From positions 558,001 to 622,000 of the forward strand of contig NJPS01000011.1 of assembly GCA_002946415.1 (NCBI GenBank): a stretch of 64,000 bases of DNA, in the 5' to 3' direction. Both the position numbers and the translations under genes were made by a program. The notes beneath the pieces were generated by a model that was not told the origin of the DNA, searched no databases, and was given only the letters and a program-made list of their open reading frames with translations. This DNA comes from Rutstroemia sp. NJR-2017a BVV2. Lineage: Eukaryota > Ascomycota > Leotiomycetes > Helotiales > Rutstroemiaceae. This document shows positions 12,182 through 22,803 of this stretch, in pieces; positions within the stretch are counted from its first letter, which is position 1, and the number at the start of each line of letters is the position of its first letter.

Positions 12182-12460
12182 TTAGTGACCTAGAAACTTT
12201 CCGTGGTCTCGATATGGAGGATTATTGAGTTGTCTAAGAGTGGTTTCACAAGGAGGAGGAAGACTGTTGGGCGGAGTAGTATGTAACCAGCCATCATACC
12301 CCGCAACCTCAGCACCATTACTACCAAACACCGGAATGAAATTCAATCCACCTCCACCAAACAGGTAATTCAGTCCGACATTTGGCACGCGCGCCATCAA
12401 TTGGAACATCAAGTCGGGATTCTGCCCAAGCTCATGACCATCTAGGTTAGCCTGGCGCAT
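12182..12460 (-). other. Coding-like fragment, possibly an orphan last exon
   Basis: A 92-codon minus-strand frame contains the non-random stretch FQLMARVPNVGLNYLFGGGG followed by an Asn/Phe/Gly-rich segment and WLHTTPP. It looks like the C-terminal exon of a larger protein: possible splice acceptors (GCGCCAG, CCTAG) lie just inside its 5' end. No upstream exon is found, because the region beyond it is occupied by the opposite-strand transcription factor. It may be a truncated relic or a short free-standing gene. Family not recognised. Confidence 0.3.
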
Positions 12461-12527
12461 AACAATAGAGTTAGAATTTGGAAAGTCCGACGTCCAAACT
12501 CGAACTTGTGATATTCACCGCTACGTC

Positions 12528-14749
12528 ATGTTCAAATTCATCGCTTCCGACGGCACAGGATCGCTCAAGCGACATCAAGCTCCGCGGGCATGCGATTCTT
12601 GTCGGAGGCGGAAGAAACGCTGTGATCATTATGCTAACACAGACAGCCCGAGTTCTTTCCCTGCGCGGAAAGCGACTCCAACTCGGGACACTCCTTCTCA
12701 ACAGCACGCCAAGACCAAGGCGGCAGGTATGCCGTCAAACAGTGCTGTTGCAAATAAGCATGGAAATCTTGGAGATTCGCAATTGCAATCACCTGTAACA
12801 GCAACCCCCGATGAGTCGCACTCAATCTCACTTGATGTGCCAAACTTAGACAACAGTGACCAAGACCTCGAGGCTGCTAGAATCCTAAGCGGAGGCGCAC
12901 AATTTCGAGCGACCGCACCGGAGCCACGAGGTCCGCCAGTTGAACAGCCCCGTTTCATTGGTGATCTGAATCCAGAAAGTATATTTCTGGCGGCTACAAG
13001 CGCCAATACTACACGCGGGGCATCCCTGGACAGCGTCGGAGTATGGCTATCTACAAAGATTGGGAAGAAGGCGCCTCAATCTTCTACATTACAGTCTAAT
13101 CCCTCGAGTCTGTTCTCGAAATCATCGGCTCTGGTTCAAGAGGTCGTCGTGCCTCTGCTGGAACAGGAGTGTTTGTCAACCATGCCCCCTAAAGCCAGTT
13201 TCGAGGCTTTGTCCAAAATCTACTTCGACAAAATCCACCCCATTTTCCCGATCATTGACGAAGAGGGGTATCATAACCTCCGACCTACTGATAATTGTCG
13301 AGCTCTTCTCCAGCAAGGCATCTGTCTAGCAGCATCCAAGAACTTTGCCGCACGAGAACATTTAATCCTAAATGCATCCGAGCCGCCTATGACATGCAGG
13401 GCATTCGGAGAAAAGATCGCCGGTACCATGAGACTTTCGATCGAAATGGGCATGGTAACCAGCAAAGTCGTCATGATCCAAGCTTTAGTATTACTCTCCC
13501 AATTCATCGATAGCCCCAGCGGAGAAGATCTCTCATCACAACTGTGCGGAAAAGCCGTGCATCTTCTTCAAAGCATGGGACTGCATCTCCAAGGCCAAGG
13601 TCAGCAGGATGATGTAAATACGAGGCTGCTGTGCTGCGTGTATGCTATTGATCGGATGAATGCTGCATTTCATGGATGTCCGGTCTTCATGCATGAGAGA
13701 GATATAAGTAAGGATCTTCTTCAGTGCTTTGAACAGCAGGGCTCGGGGTTTCGATTGCTTTTGGATGTTATACTTCTGCTTGATAAAGTCATCGATGTTT
13801 ATCGTCCTTTAAATTGTACAGGTCATAGTAGTCTTGATGTAGGGTTTCCTTCCTTCGAGGACCTAGTTGTAAAGTGCGGCAGCTCGCAAATCAGCATGCC
13901 ATCACTAGGTACGTGATCATTTTCAATTTGCCCCAATCTTCACCCTTTCTTCCCTCCTTTCGTTCTTTCTCTATTTCATCACCATTCCTGCCTTCCCCAA
14001 ACCCACTAACCCACTCCCACAGCCACAATCGAAACCCTCTACAACGCCGTCTCCATCCTCTCCCACCGGACCCTCATCTGGTCCACCCCCGCGCGCAGCA
14101 CCCCCTCCTACCTACGACAAGCCCTCTCCACCAGCATCCTCAGTTCCCTCACCCCCCACGATCTCCAAGACCAACTCGTGCTCTTCCCCTTCATCCCCTA
14201 CGCCATCTCGCTCGCCCTGAGCATCACTTACCGCGAAATGCGTCACCATAAACTACCGCTGCATCGCAAACGCGCGCGTGCGCAGTTCCAGCAGACGTGT
14301 AAGCTGCTGGCGGAGCTGGAGGGCGTCTGGTGGTCGGCGAAGAACGCGGCGGAGCTGGGCTGTAAGATGTTGAGGGAGATTGATAGGGTGTTTAGTGCGG
14401 TGTCGGCGGGGGATAAGGTGGGGGGCCAGGATGGGGCTGGGGGGGAGACTGTTGGGGGAGATAATGGTAGGTTGTTCCTCATTTTCTTTTCCTCTTCTCA
14501 ATATTAACCTGTTTTTTTTTTTTTTTTTTTGACCTACAACACTCTAACCAAAACCCAGCATCAGGAGATTTAAACAACACACCCACGTCCACTGGCATGC
14601 ACCCAATACCTGAATTCGACCCGTCGATCTTCGACCTTGGGCCGGAGATCGATCTTTTCGGCATGTTCGACCCAGCGTTCGATTTAGAGGCCTTCGATGC
14701 TCAGTTGGAGGGGAACCTGAACTTGGGGTTTCCGATGGGGTATTCGTGA
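12528..14749 (+). CDS. Fungal transcription factor with truncated zinc cluster
   Basis: Three exons, 12528-13908, 14023-14466 and 14559-14749, encode about 671 residues. Near the N-terminus, RACDSCRRRKKRCDH is the first half of a Zn2Cys6 binuclear cluster with its basic DNA-contact loop. The expected second half (C-x6-C-x2-C type) is missing and replaced by Ser/Pro/Thr-rich sequence. RFIGDLNPESIFLAATS and YFDKIHPIFPIIDEEGY introduce the fungal-specific transcription factor domain, which continues through QALVLLSQF and the second exon. The C-terminus is acidic and hydrophobic (DPSIFDLGPEIDLFGMFDPA), like an activation domain. The second intron carries about 21 consecutive T residues (14511-14530). 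Targets cannot be inferred. Confidence 0.85.
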
Positions 14750-15234
14750 AGTGAAACATCTGTATTCGCTTTTGACTCGAGAGTGATTGCAAGGTAGGAT
14801 AATGTGGATCTTTGGCGCCTGCTCTATAACATAGCGTTGGAGGGCTGAGGTAGTGGTGCACTAGAAGCTGAGAAGCTGAGCAGGCAGTCTGTATATCAGC
14901 TAGCAGTAAGGTTACACCTATTCACATTTTTGGTCTGGTGTGGGGAGAAATTAAAAAGAGAAGGATTTCAAACATTGGACTACGAATGAAGTAAACCGAT
15001 GGTTGATGGGACTTTATCTTTGGAAATGCGAACCCGCCCACATCAGCAGACAAAAAGAGGGATTCACGCTTATTATCATTAAAAAAACGCGGCCTAACCC
15101 GTTGGAATTGCCTTCGGTGTAACGAGGGTAGGAGCTTATTTGAATCTGAGCTCGTCGCATCAAACAAATTGAAACAATGAGCTGCATGATGCAAGCGAGC
15201 ATTGTTCTCTCCGGGATGGGTGATTTCTCTACTT
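14750..15234. other. Intergenic region
   Basis: About 485 bp after the transcription factor stop, ending where the left 99-bp direct repeat begins. No gene is seen. Confidence 0.5.
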
Positions 15235-15333
15235 GATCCAGGCGTAAGTGCACGTATGTATGTATTGCTCATTTCTGAAATATGCTCTGCGGTAGACACT
15301 GAATGAATGAATGACTAGTGTGCAGATGGATGT
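15235..15333. repeat. 99-bp direct repeat, left copy
   Basis: This begins GATCCAGGCGTAAGTG and ends GCAGATGGATGT. The same 99 bases, with one difference (CTAGTG here, CTGGTG there), recur at 16981-17079 in the same orientation. It lies just beyond the 3' end of the coiled-coil gene at 15342-16165. Confidence 0.95.
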
Positions 15334-15341
15334 TGCCGCTT

Positions 15342-16165
15342 TTATTCTTTCTTTTCCTTTTCCTTTTCCTTTTCCTTTTCCTTTTCCTTTTGCTTTTCCT
15401 CTTCCTCCTTTCCCCACCTTGCCTGCTCTCTCTTCCATTCCCTCTCCTTCTCCTCTATTGCCTCTTCTCTTATCTTATCCTCCCTTGCCCATTTCTCCGC
15501 CTTCTCCTTATCCTCCCTTGCCCATTTCTCCGCCTTCTCCTTATCATCTTGCGCCCATCTGGCCTGCTCTCTCTCCCATGCCCTCGCCTCCTTCTCCTTC
15601 TCTTCTTTCCACTGCTTCTCCTTCTTCTCCCACTCCCTTTCCTTCTTCTCCCTCTCTTCTTTCCACTCCCTTTCCTTCTTCTCCCTCTCTTCTTTCCACT
15701 CCCTTTCCTTCTTATCCCTCTCTTCTTTCCACTCCTTCGCCTTCTTCTCGTCCTCTCTCACCCACTTCTCCTTTTCTCTCTGCCATTTTGTCTGCGCTTT
15801 CTTCTCCGCATCCTCTCTCTCTTTCTTCATATCCGCCTCCCATGTCTTCTTCGCTTCCGCGATATCGTTCACCGTACTTTGGTAATTCCCCATACACATA
15901 CACTGCTCCCTAACTTCCTCCACTTCAATCTCGGTCGTGGTACTATAAAAGTAAAGGATCAGTAATAATTATCAAAAGGAGTACCAACAAGTAACAACCC
16001 AAACTGCCTCTTTGTCTTCTGCACAATAAGTTTAAGCAATAAGGACCAATAGTCCCCCGCAACGGCGATGATGAGGCTCGCCAACGTCATACCCCAGCCC
16101 GATTCGCTGAGACAGCGATCGGTGAGACCACTTTTGGAGCCGGAGATGGTGGTATTATTTTCCAT
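15342..16165 (-). CDS. Membrane-anchored Lys/Glu/Trp-rich coiled-coil protein
   Basis: Two minus-strand exons, 16165-15999 and 15942-15342, joined across a 56-nt intron (TTATAG acceptor), encode about 255 residues. The donor could be one of two neighbouring GT sites that keep phase. Exon 1 has one hydrophobic segment (residues about 26-48, LASLIIAVAG...LLLKLIV). Exon 2 is almost wholly charged helix: 11-residue repeats of EWKEEREKKER, then paired EKAEKWAREDK repeats, ending in (KE)n. Eleven-residue spacing suggests a right-handed or straight coiled coil. The KE tail is encoded by a CTTTTC-type microsatellite. I know no homolog; it looks like a young, repeat-grown gene. It lies between the two 99-bp direct repeats. 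Confidence 0.6.
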
Positions 16166-16980
16166 CTTTTCGATTATGTGTGGTGTAATGTGCCAGTGTA
16201 GTATATGGGTCAGGGGGGCTGATGCGGTGATGGTTGGGAAGGCGGGTGTAGTCGTAAGGGGTAACGAGAAAACGGAATATAAAAGGAAAGAAACATATAA
16301 ACAATCATACTATCTAGATTGAGGAGAAAGGAAAGAAAGGGTGTATGATGAAAGTCAAAACGGTAGGAAAGTTTAGGGAAAATAACATATAGAAGGAGAG
16401 AAGATGTTTGTTTACTACCAGGGTATAATAGGGGCTGGCCGAAGTCGTCGTTTCCACCGACGGAATAGCTGCTGTCGCCATGAAAGTGATTGTAATTGTG
16501 TTATAGGAATCAGTATAGTTGATTCTTTAACATACTTGGTTTCCTGTCGTAATAAATCTGTAAGTATATACTTTGTATGTAGAAGTTATCTTCTCTCTAC
16601 CTGGGTATAACTCGAATATAGAGATTCATAGTCTGCCATTATTCAGTTAAATCTTCTTGGAAAGAAGAATAGGGCAATTTCATAATAGAAGATAAAATTA
16701 AGAGGATTTTCAGATTAAGACTGGGGAGTTTGGAGTATTTATATTTATAACAACGTGGCCTCTTCTTAAAGTTTGCTGAAATCAATAGTACTAAACTTTG
16801 TTTCTATTAGTAGGCTATTTTAATATATTGGTGCTGAGAGCTAGTGACAGCTCTACAGCACCACGAGCTACGGAGACGAGCATTGAAAATGAAGTAAAAG
16901 GGTGAATATTGGATTGCTTGGAGATGGTTGAGATGGTTTGTGGATAAGCGGAGTATAGGAAGATAGAGAGAGGGGGGATA
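16166..16980. other. AT-rich interval upstream of the coiled-coil gene
   Basis: This holds the presumed promoter of the minus-strand coiled-coil gene and then, roughly from 16480 to 16830, a clearly AT-richer stretch than its surroundings. No gene is seen. It ends at the right 99-bp direct repeat. Confidence 0.5.
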
Positions 16981-17079
16981 GATCCAGGCGTAAGTGCACG
17001 TATGTATGTATTGCTCATTTCTGAAATATGCTCTGCGGTAGACACTGAATGAATGAATGACTGGTGTGCAGATGGATGT
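16981..17079. repeat. 99-bp direct repeat, right copy
   Basis: This copy is nearly identical (one mismatch) to 15235-15333 and has the same orientation. The two copies start 1,746 bp apart. The bases immediately outside both ends differ between the copies, so these are the true edges of the repeat. Confidence 0.95.
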
Positions 17080-20000
17080 CATCACTCACCAGCTGCCACG
17101 GATATTCACAAAGACATGCCATCAAACGAAGCATCTATCCCCAATCCTACGCCATTTGCAGTTACTTGATCATCGCACTCCCGAGGGTGTGCAAGTCGTT
17201 TGACAGAAGCGAGAAGGGGGGATTGTGCTGGCGAGAAGGGAAGGGAAAGCAGATAGAATTTGTATATATGTACATATATATAGAAACCAACTTCTATACC
17301 CCATCCATCCATCTATCCATCAAACAAAAAAAGCATATTAAAAATCAACAATCACGTCATGAAGCCCCCTCCCCGAGCAAAAAAGCCCTGTCGACTATAG
17401 CCATAGTTCAACCTCCAGTCCTGACATCAATCTTTCGACTAATCTTTTCCTTCCCCCAAAGGTGTGATTTCTAAATTGAATTGAACAAACAAGTGAAGGA
17501 ACAGAAGAAGCATAGTATACACCTAACCAGCCTCTAAGTTAGAGAGGCAGCTAAAGGTGAAAACTTCCACCCTTTCATTCATTCATTTCTTCATTGGGTA
17601 TCCTTCACGCATATTTCCTCGTTGAAAAGAAGAAAGCCATTCAGATATTTCTTTTCATGCTTTACTTTTCCTCTTGCTCTTTCAATTTCTAGCTCCAGAA
17701 CGGACAGGTGCAATTAACAGCGATGCACTTACTTACTGTCCTCGTAGAAACCCAACACTGATTGTAGTTCTTTATCCAAAGCGATGGATAGATACATACA
17801 TCAAGAGCGGAGAGATTACCACAAGTAGATAATAAGATAGCTCAATCTATCTACCCTATTTCTTGTACAGTACGTACGTACGTACGAGTGAGTAGAATAC
17901 CCGACAGAGAGAAAAGGAACGGCAACAGAAATCATATTACATTACATACAGCCCTAGACTCAGCCCTGCAACAAGAGCTAGGAACGACTAACTGCCTGCC
18001 TGACAGTGGCATAATGCACTTGCTTGCATGCTTACTTGCTTACCCGCTCACGAGGAAGCGTCCGCAAGTAAAAAATTCCTCCTCCTCATCTCAGCAGCAA
18101 CCAACAAAAATCATACAAAGCAGTATGTCTTCCGAACCAAGGCACAACACCAACCCAAACAAATACATCACTTACCCATAACCCAATCTAGAACCCATCC
18201 CATAAAAACATTAATCTCCGCAGACCCACGCACGTGATGTCATAAGGTGAAATCTCCTCTCTCCCTCCCCCTACCCTAGACTCCGCACTCACGTGGCTGT
18301 CATGACAGCCTTCACTCTGAGACAGGTCGGATGGACCCTTCATTTACCAAGCAGCAGCACCTCTTACTGTAGTTCAATCTCGACTGGCATCCTTATGTGT
18401 AAAAATTGACGTCAAGCACAATTTCGAGATTGAGATTTGAGCAGGCCGGCGGCCCCTTTACTCCGCGTATATATATGTACAGCACAAGCACCGGGACCGG
18501 ATTGGATGAATGGGGATTCGTCAGCGCACGGGGCACGGGGTTGTGGATTTGGGTTAATTTCCGAGGGATGGAATGATTCGAGAAGGGAAGGAAGAAGGGG
18601 GATTACGAGCATTGTTGTTTGTTTGTCTTTTTCGAGATTTTTGGGGTTTGGTATTGCGAAGGGAGATGGGAGTTGGCATGTTGGCTGAGGTTTGGATTTG
18701 TTTAACTCACGTACTCACTCACCTCAGAAAACAGGAGATAGATAACCTTACTGTACATAACGTGAAGGGAAGGAGGAGGCACGTAAAACCATAGTGGCAA
18801 AGAACATGCAACATCGACAGGCAAGAAAAGTGTTGTGATGAATGAGCAACTGTGCATCATGCAATATGCAGCGAACATCAATCAACATGAGGGGAAAGGG
18901 AGGAAGTACGAATCTGGACAGTTATGTGGTTCCGTAATGGGATTTGAAGAAACCGGATTCGAATCGGGACGAGTGACAGGGAATGGATTGGTCGATGGGA
19001 TGGGATGGGATGGGGATAAATAAATGATTGAAATGTTCCGAAGACGTTACACTTGCGTGTACGAAGGTAGTGTACATGTGAAGGAGAAGGGGTCAGGGTC
19101 GGGAACCGAGGGAATACGCGCGGAGAAAGAGAGGAGAAGATGGGATGAATGAATGAATGAATGAATGAACGAACAAATAGACAGGTGAAAACTAAAAGGT
19201 AAATTCGCGCGAGAACACAACCTCCTCCTCCTCACCAGGTGGCAGTGTACACCATATGTACTCCCACAGGCGCCATCGGGGCTCAAGAATGTCGTGATAC
19301 TCAGACTGGGAAGGAGGACCAAGCACAGCCACGGCGCGCGAAAAACGGTCGTTCTCTTCCTGTACAGATCAGTTCGTATTCTTGGAGCTCGATGATTCGT
19401 GGAATGCTAGTCACAAGTAACGTTTCGTTTCTTTTTCCCGTGATGCAGCCGTGGAGTTACTTTGGCTCGTACATGAGAGAAAAGCTTACGGTGCATGGCT
19501 AGCAGAGAGGCTACGAGATAGAGTGCGTTAGGGGAGATAAAAATATATCATGTACAGTAGTTAGTTGTACACTGCACTTGCGCTTAGAGGTTTGGTCGCT
19601 GGATCTGAATGGTTCGAGGGATACAGTAAGTGGTGAATAAGTTGCACTCAGGGTGTCAGTGCTTGGGAGTTGGGGCGTGAGCTGCTGCATGCATGCATCT
19701 TGCTTGCTTAGCTTGGACACTATTGACGTCGGATGGTTTGGATGGGAAGATTTGGATCTACAGAGTGCATTTGAGGAGGGGGGTTTGTGTGAAGGGGGTC
19801 AAGGGAGCTGTGTGAGCCTGTGAGGTGATATTTAGGTTGAGGATAGGTTGGCGGCGGCGAGGAATTGGGTTTGGAGGTTTAGTATAGCTTCTTCTTTTAG
19901 GGGGATGAATGAGGTTTAAGTCTTAAGGGTTAATGGCTAAGGCGAAGGAAAAAGAGAGTTGACCTAGATACCTAGATGAAGCAGAAGAAGATACGACATC

Positions 20001-20729
20001 ATCAACGCCAAAAGATGTTGAAACTGTTGAATGTACAAGCTACAAGTGTCCAGTCCGGCTCAATTAGCAACCCTACCAATATCTAAAATACCCAGACTGC
20101 AGGAATAGCTGGACGGGAATTATTCCTTCATCTTCGAGTTCTCCATCTTCTACTCCCTCCCCTTCCGCTCACAAATGCTCATCAATTGAACGTCGAGAAC
20201 TGCATACCTCACACGTCGGCGCTGTTATCATCAGTATCATCATCAATTCGAGAGAGATCCTCGCCCTCCCCTCGCCTGCGTGCGTGCGTGCGTACATACA
20301 AGTTACATCTCGAGTTTCATTTTCTAGCTACGCACGAGACGAGACGACGCGATACGAAAGTAACAGCAACCGGCTTTCGATACCACCTCCAGCCGCCCAC
20401 GCCACCGTACAAGTACGCATCAATCTTATCGATTAGCTGAGTTGGTCCCCAGTCCCCTTACGAGCCAAAGGGTACAGTAAGACTTCCATTTCAGCCTGAG
20501 TGAGAACTTGAAAAGGAACACGGAAACACAGCAGACAGGAAAGAGAGGGAAATTGTCTCACACAGCCCGCACAAACCACACACAAACCACACACAAACCC
20601 ACAAATCTGCAACCCATCTTACATCTTACTCCCGGGAAAAACATCCGCCTAGTTATCCTCTTCCATCGGCCTAACCGCAAATCAAACTAAATCGAAAGAG
20701 CCAAATCGACCCAATCGCTCTTTTCTCCC
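17080..20729. other. Long gene-poor region with simple repeats
   Basis: About 3.6 kb without a recognisable gene or spliced exon on either strand. It contains simple repeats: GTAC runs near 17871-17886, GAAT runs near 19145-19168, GATGG runs near 18998-19015 and GTGC runs near 20277-20292. The 3' part may be promoter and leader of the Ser/Thr-rich gene at 21505. A long noncoding transcript or lineage-specific gene cannot be excluded. Confidence 0.5.
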
Positions 20730-20791
20730 ATTCACCATTCACCATTCACCATTCACCATTCACCATTCACCGTTCACCATTCACCACTCAC
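20730..20791. repeat. 7-bp tandem repeat (ATTCACC)n
   Basis: About nine copies of ATTCACC, the last ones imperfect (GTTCACC, ACTCAC), in the leader region upstream of the Ser/Thr-rich membrane protein gene. Confidence 0.9.
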
Positions 20792-21364
20792 ACTCTCTTG
20801 TTGGACGCCCACTCGCGCGAACAAGTCCCCCAGAAATTTCCACCCAAGAATTCTCTCTTTTCCTATTCGTGACGGAAAACCAACCAAAAAAAGCCAAACG
20901 CCAGAAGCCAAGTGCCCCGAAAAAATAATAATTCAAAAAATAATACGAATTATCCCTTCGCTCGTTATTTTCCTCGGCCCATCTTCAAGGTCATCAGCCA
21001 AATTCTCGCCGTCAGATTGACATTACTGCCCCGACGGCCTTCTCTTTTCTTCTTCTTCATTACGAGAACGCATTCGATTGTCGTTTTCCTCCAACTCAGT
21101 ACGAAAAAATCTACTCTTCTACGACCATTTACTTTGGCATTTTCTGCGACGTGTCGAAACTTACCTTTTCCCCCATTTCGAATAATCAAAGCGCTCGTAA
21201 TCATCATTTAATCCACAATTCTATCCTGCTTTAGTCGATCGCTATCCCGTCAATCCACAGAAGACCCAGTTCGTCGGCCTTTCCCCTACAACTCGAAACT
21301 CGAAAGCCTCTGTCATTGTTGTCGCACATCTGCATTGCTTTCAATAAGGAATTCTGGGCCTAAG

Positions 21365-21470
21365 GTATGATCTTCTTTCCCCCATAATTCCTTCTTTTTC
21401 TCCTCTACTTCGCAGTGTAGATGGTTGTGTCCTATTATGTATCTTCAATTACTAACATGGAGTCGCATAG
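21365..21470 (+). promoter_or_regulatory. Probable 5' UTR intron
   Basis: A GTATGA donor at 21365, a perfect TACTAAC branch site at 21450-21456 and a CATAG acceptor ending at 21470 fit a 106-nt leader intron. An earlier acceptor (CGCAG, ending 21415) is an alternative. The perfect branch site argues that ATGs at 21421 and 21457 are intronic and that translation starts at 21505. Confidence 0.55.
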
Positions 21471-21504
21471 AAAGCCGAGGGTGATTCTTGAGAGACGATT
21501 CACC

Positions 21505-22803
21505 ATGTCTTCTAACTCTACAAGTACGGCCACCAGTGCGCCTGTTACTACCTCTCCTGCTGCGGTCTCTCCGGCGACGTCGAGCTCTGTCGTTTCGTCG
21601 CCGGTTGCTGATTCGTCAACGAGTGCAATTGCTAACACAAGTCCTTCATCTACAGTCACAACTACTGACCCTCCCCCTTCTACCACCTCTCAAACTACCA
21701 TATTACCTCCTACCACCGCTCAAACTACAACAGAAGCTGCCCCATCAACGCCAGCAACTACCCCAACAACAGCCGCACCTACCACTCCAGCGACGTCCCA
21801 GCAAACGACACCACCAACTTCATCTACACCCACTGCATCAAACGAGACTCCCACATCATCAGATGTCATAATTACATCAGTTGTCACTGTTACCCCGACC
21901 GAGGGAGCATCAAAAGGACAAGTCGTTACTGAATTCATCACCTCAACACAAAGTGCACACACTGGGACAGTCGCATCATCATCAACCACCTCGTCGGCCA
22001 CCTCGTCCGGAACAGCCGGACTCGTCAGCTCGGAAGGCAAGGGCACAAACAGCGGAGGTCTAACCAGTGGCGGAACAATTGCCATTGCTGTAGTAGTACC
22101 CATCGTAGCTGTCGCGGCCTTAATTGCTGCGGGTCTCTTCTTCTGGCGAAGACGTAAACAACGTAAGGATGCCGAAGAATTGAGGAGGAAGGAAGTGGAA
22201 GAATATGGCTACAATCCGAACAACGATCCTACATTACCAGCAGTAGCCGGAGGAAGCGATGGACCATTCGAAATGCGTGAAGAGGAAGGATCCGGCTATC
22301 GTGGATGGGGAACTACAGCTGTAGCATCATCAGGACGGAAGGCGTCAACAACACTCTCCGGTGGTCAGTCCGCAGGTGGAATTGGTATGGCTTATTCTGA
22401 AGGAAACTCGCCGACGCATGCACTTTCCGACACGCGATCTGACCATCCTCTAGTTGAAAATCACGAAGATGGAGGAATGGGAGCAATGGGACCATCTACA
22501 GGAGGCAATCGTGATATCAACCGTGGACCATCAAACGCTTCATCATCATACAGTGCAGCAAACCGATCCGACGGTTCCGGTGAAGGTGCAGGTGGATATG
22601 GTGGAAATGGACAATATTACGGCTCAGATCAATATGGAGCCGGAAATCCTTATACCGATACACCATATGGTAGCCCACCAAACAACCGAGCTGAAGTCAC
22701 AGGTCAACCAGTCATCCGCGATGTTTCAGCACGAAGAAACACTCGAATAGAAAACCCATCACATTACCCACAGCAAAGCGCCGGTATTTCGCAAAACTTC
22801 TAA
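21505..22803 (+). CDS. Ser/Thr-rich single-pass membrane protein (Mid2-like architecture)
   Basis: A single coding exon of 432 residues starts at the CACCATG context at 21505. Residues 1-190 are almost only Ser, Thr, Ala and Pro, as in heavily O-mannosylated wall-sensing ectodomains. A transmembrane segment (about 191-214, IAIAVVVPIVAVAALIAAG) is followed by the basic stop-transfer FFWRRRKQRK. A Gly/Ser/Asn/Tyr-rich cytoplasmic tail of about 215 residues ends ...ISQNF. The layout is that of fungal WSC/Mid2-type cell wall stress sensors, but there is no WSC cysteine domain and no clear signal peptide, so insertion would rely on the internal anchor. Upstream in-frame ATGs exist (21421, 21457) but probably lie in an intron. 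Function is inferred from architecture only. Confidence 0.75.
   Translation: MSSNSTSTATSAPVTTSPAAVSPATSSSVVSSPVADSSTSAIANTSPSSTVTTTDPPPSTTSQTTILPPTTAQTTTEAAPSTPATTPTTAAPTTPATSQQTTPPTSSTPTASNETPTSSDVIITSVVTVTPTEGASKGQVVTEFITSTQSAHTGTVASSSTTSSATSSGTAGLVSSEGKGTNSGGLTSGGTIAIAVVVPIVAVAALIAAGLFFWRRRKQRKDAEELRRKEVEEYGYNPNNDPTLPAVAGGSDGPFEMREEEGSGYRGWGTTAVASSGRKASTTLSGGQSAGGIGMAYSEGNSPTHALSDTRSDHPLVENHEDGGMGAMGPSTGGNRDINRGPSNASSSYSAANRSDGSGEGAGGYGGNGQYYGSDQYGAGNPYTDTPYGSPPNNRAEVTGQPVIRDVSARRNTRIENPSHYPQQSAGISQNF

Noticed and set aside
15311..15965. Long + strand frames rich in Ser/Pro or Leu/Phe
   Set aside because: They are complements of the repetitive Lys/Glu coiled-coil gene and reflect the CTTTTC/CTTCTC repeat only.
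15235..17079. Calling the 99-bp repeats LTRs of a retroelement
   Set aside because: The repeats do not begin TG and end CA, no primer-binding or polypurine site is evident, and no retroelement protein is coded between them; left as direct repeats of unknown origin.
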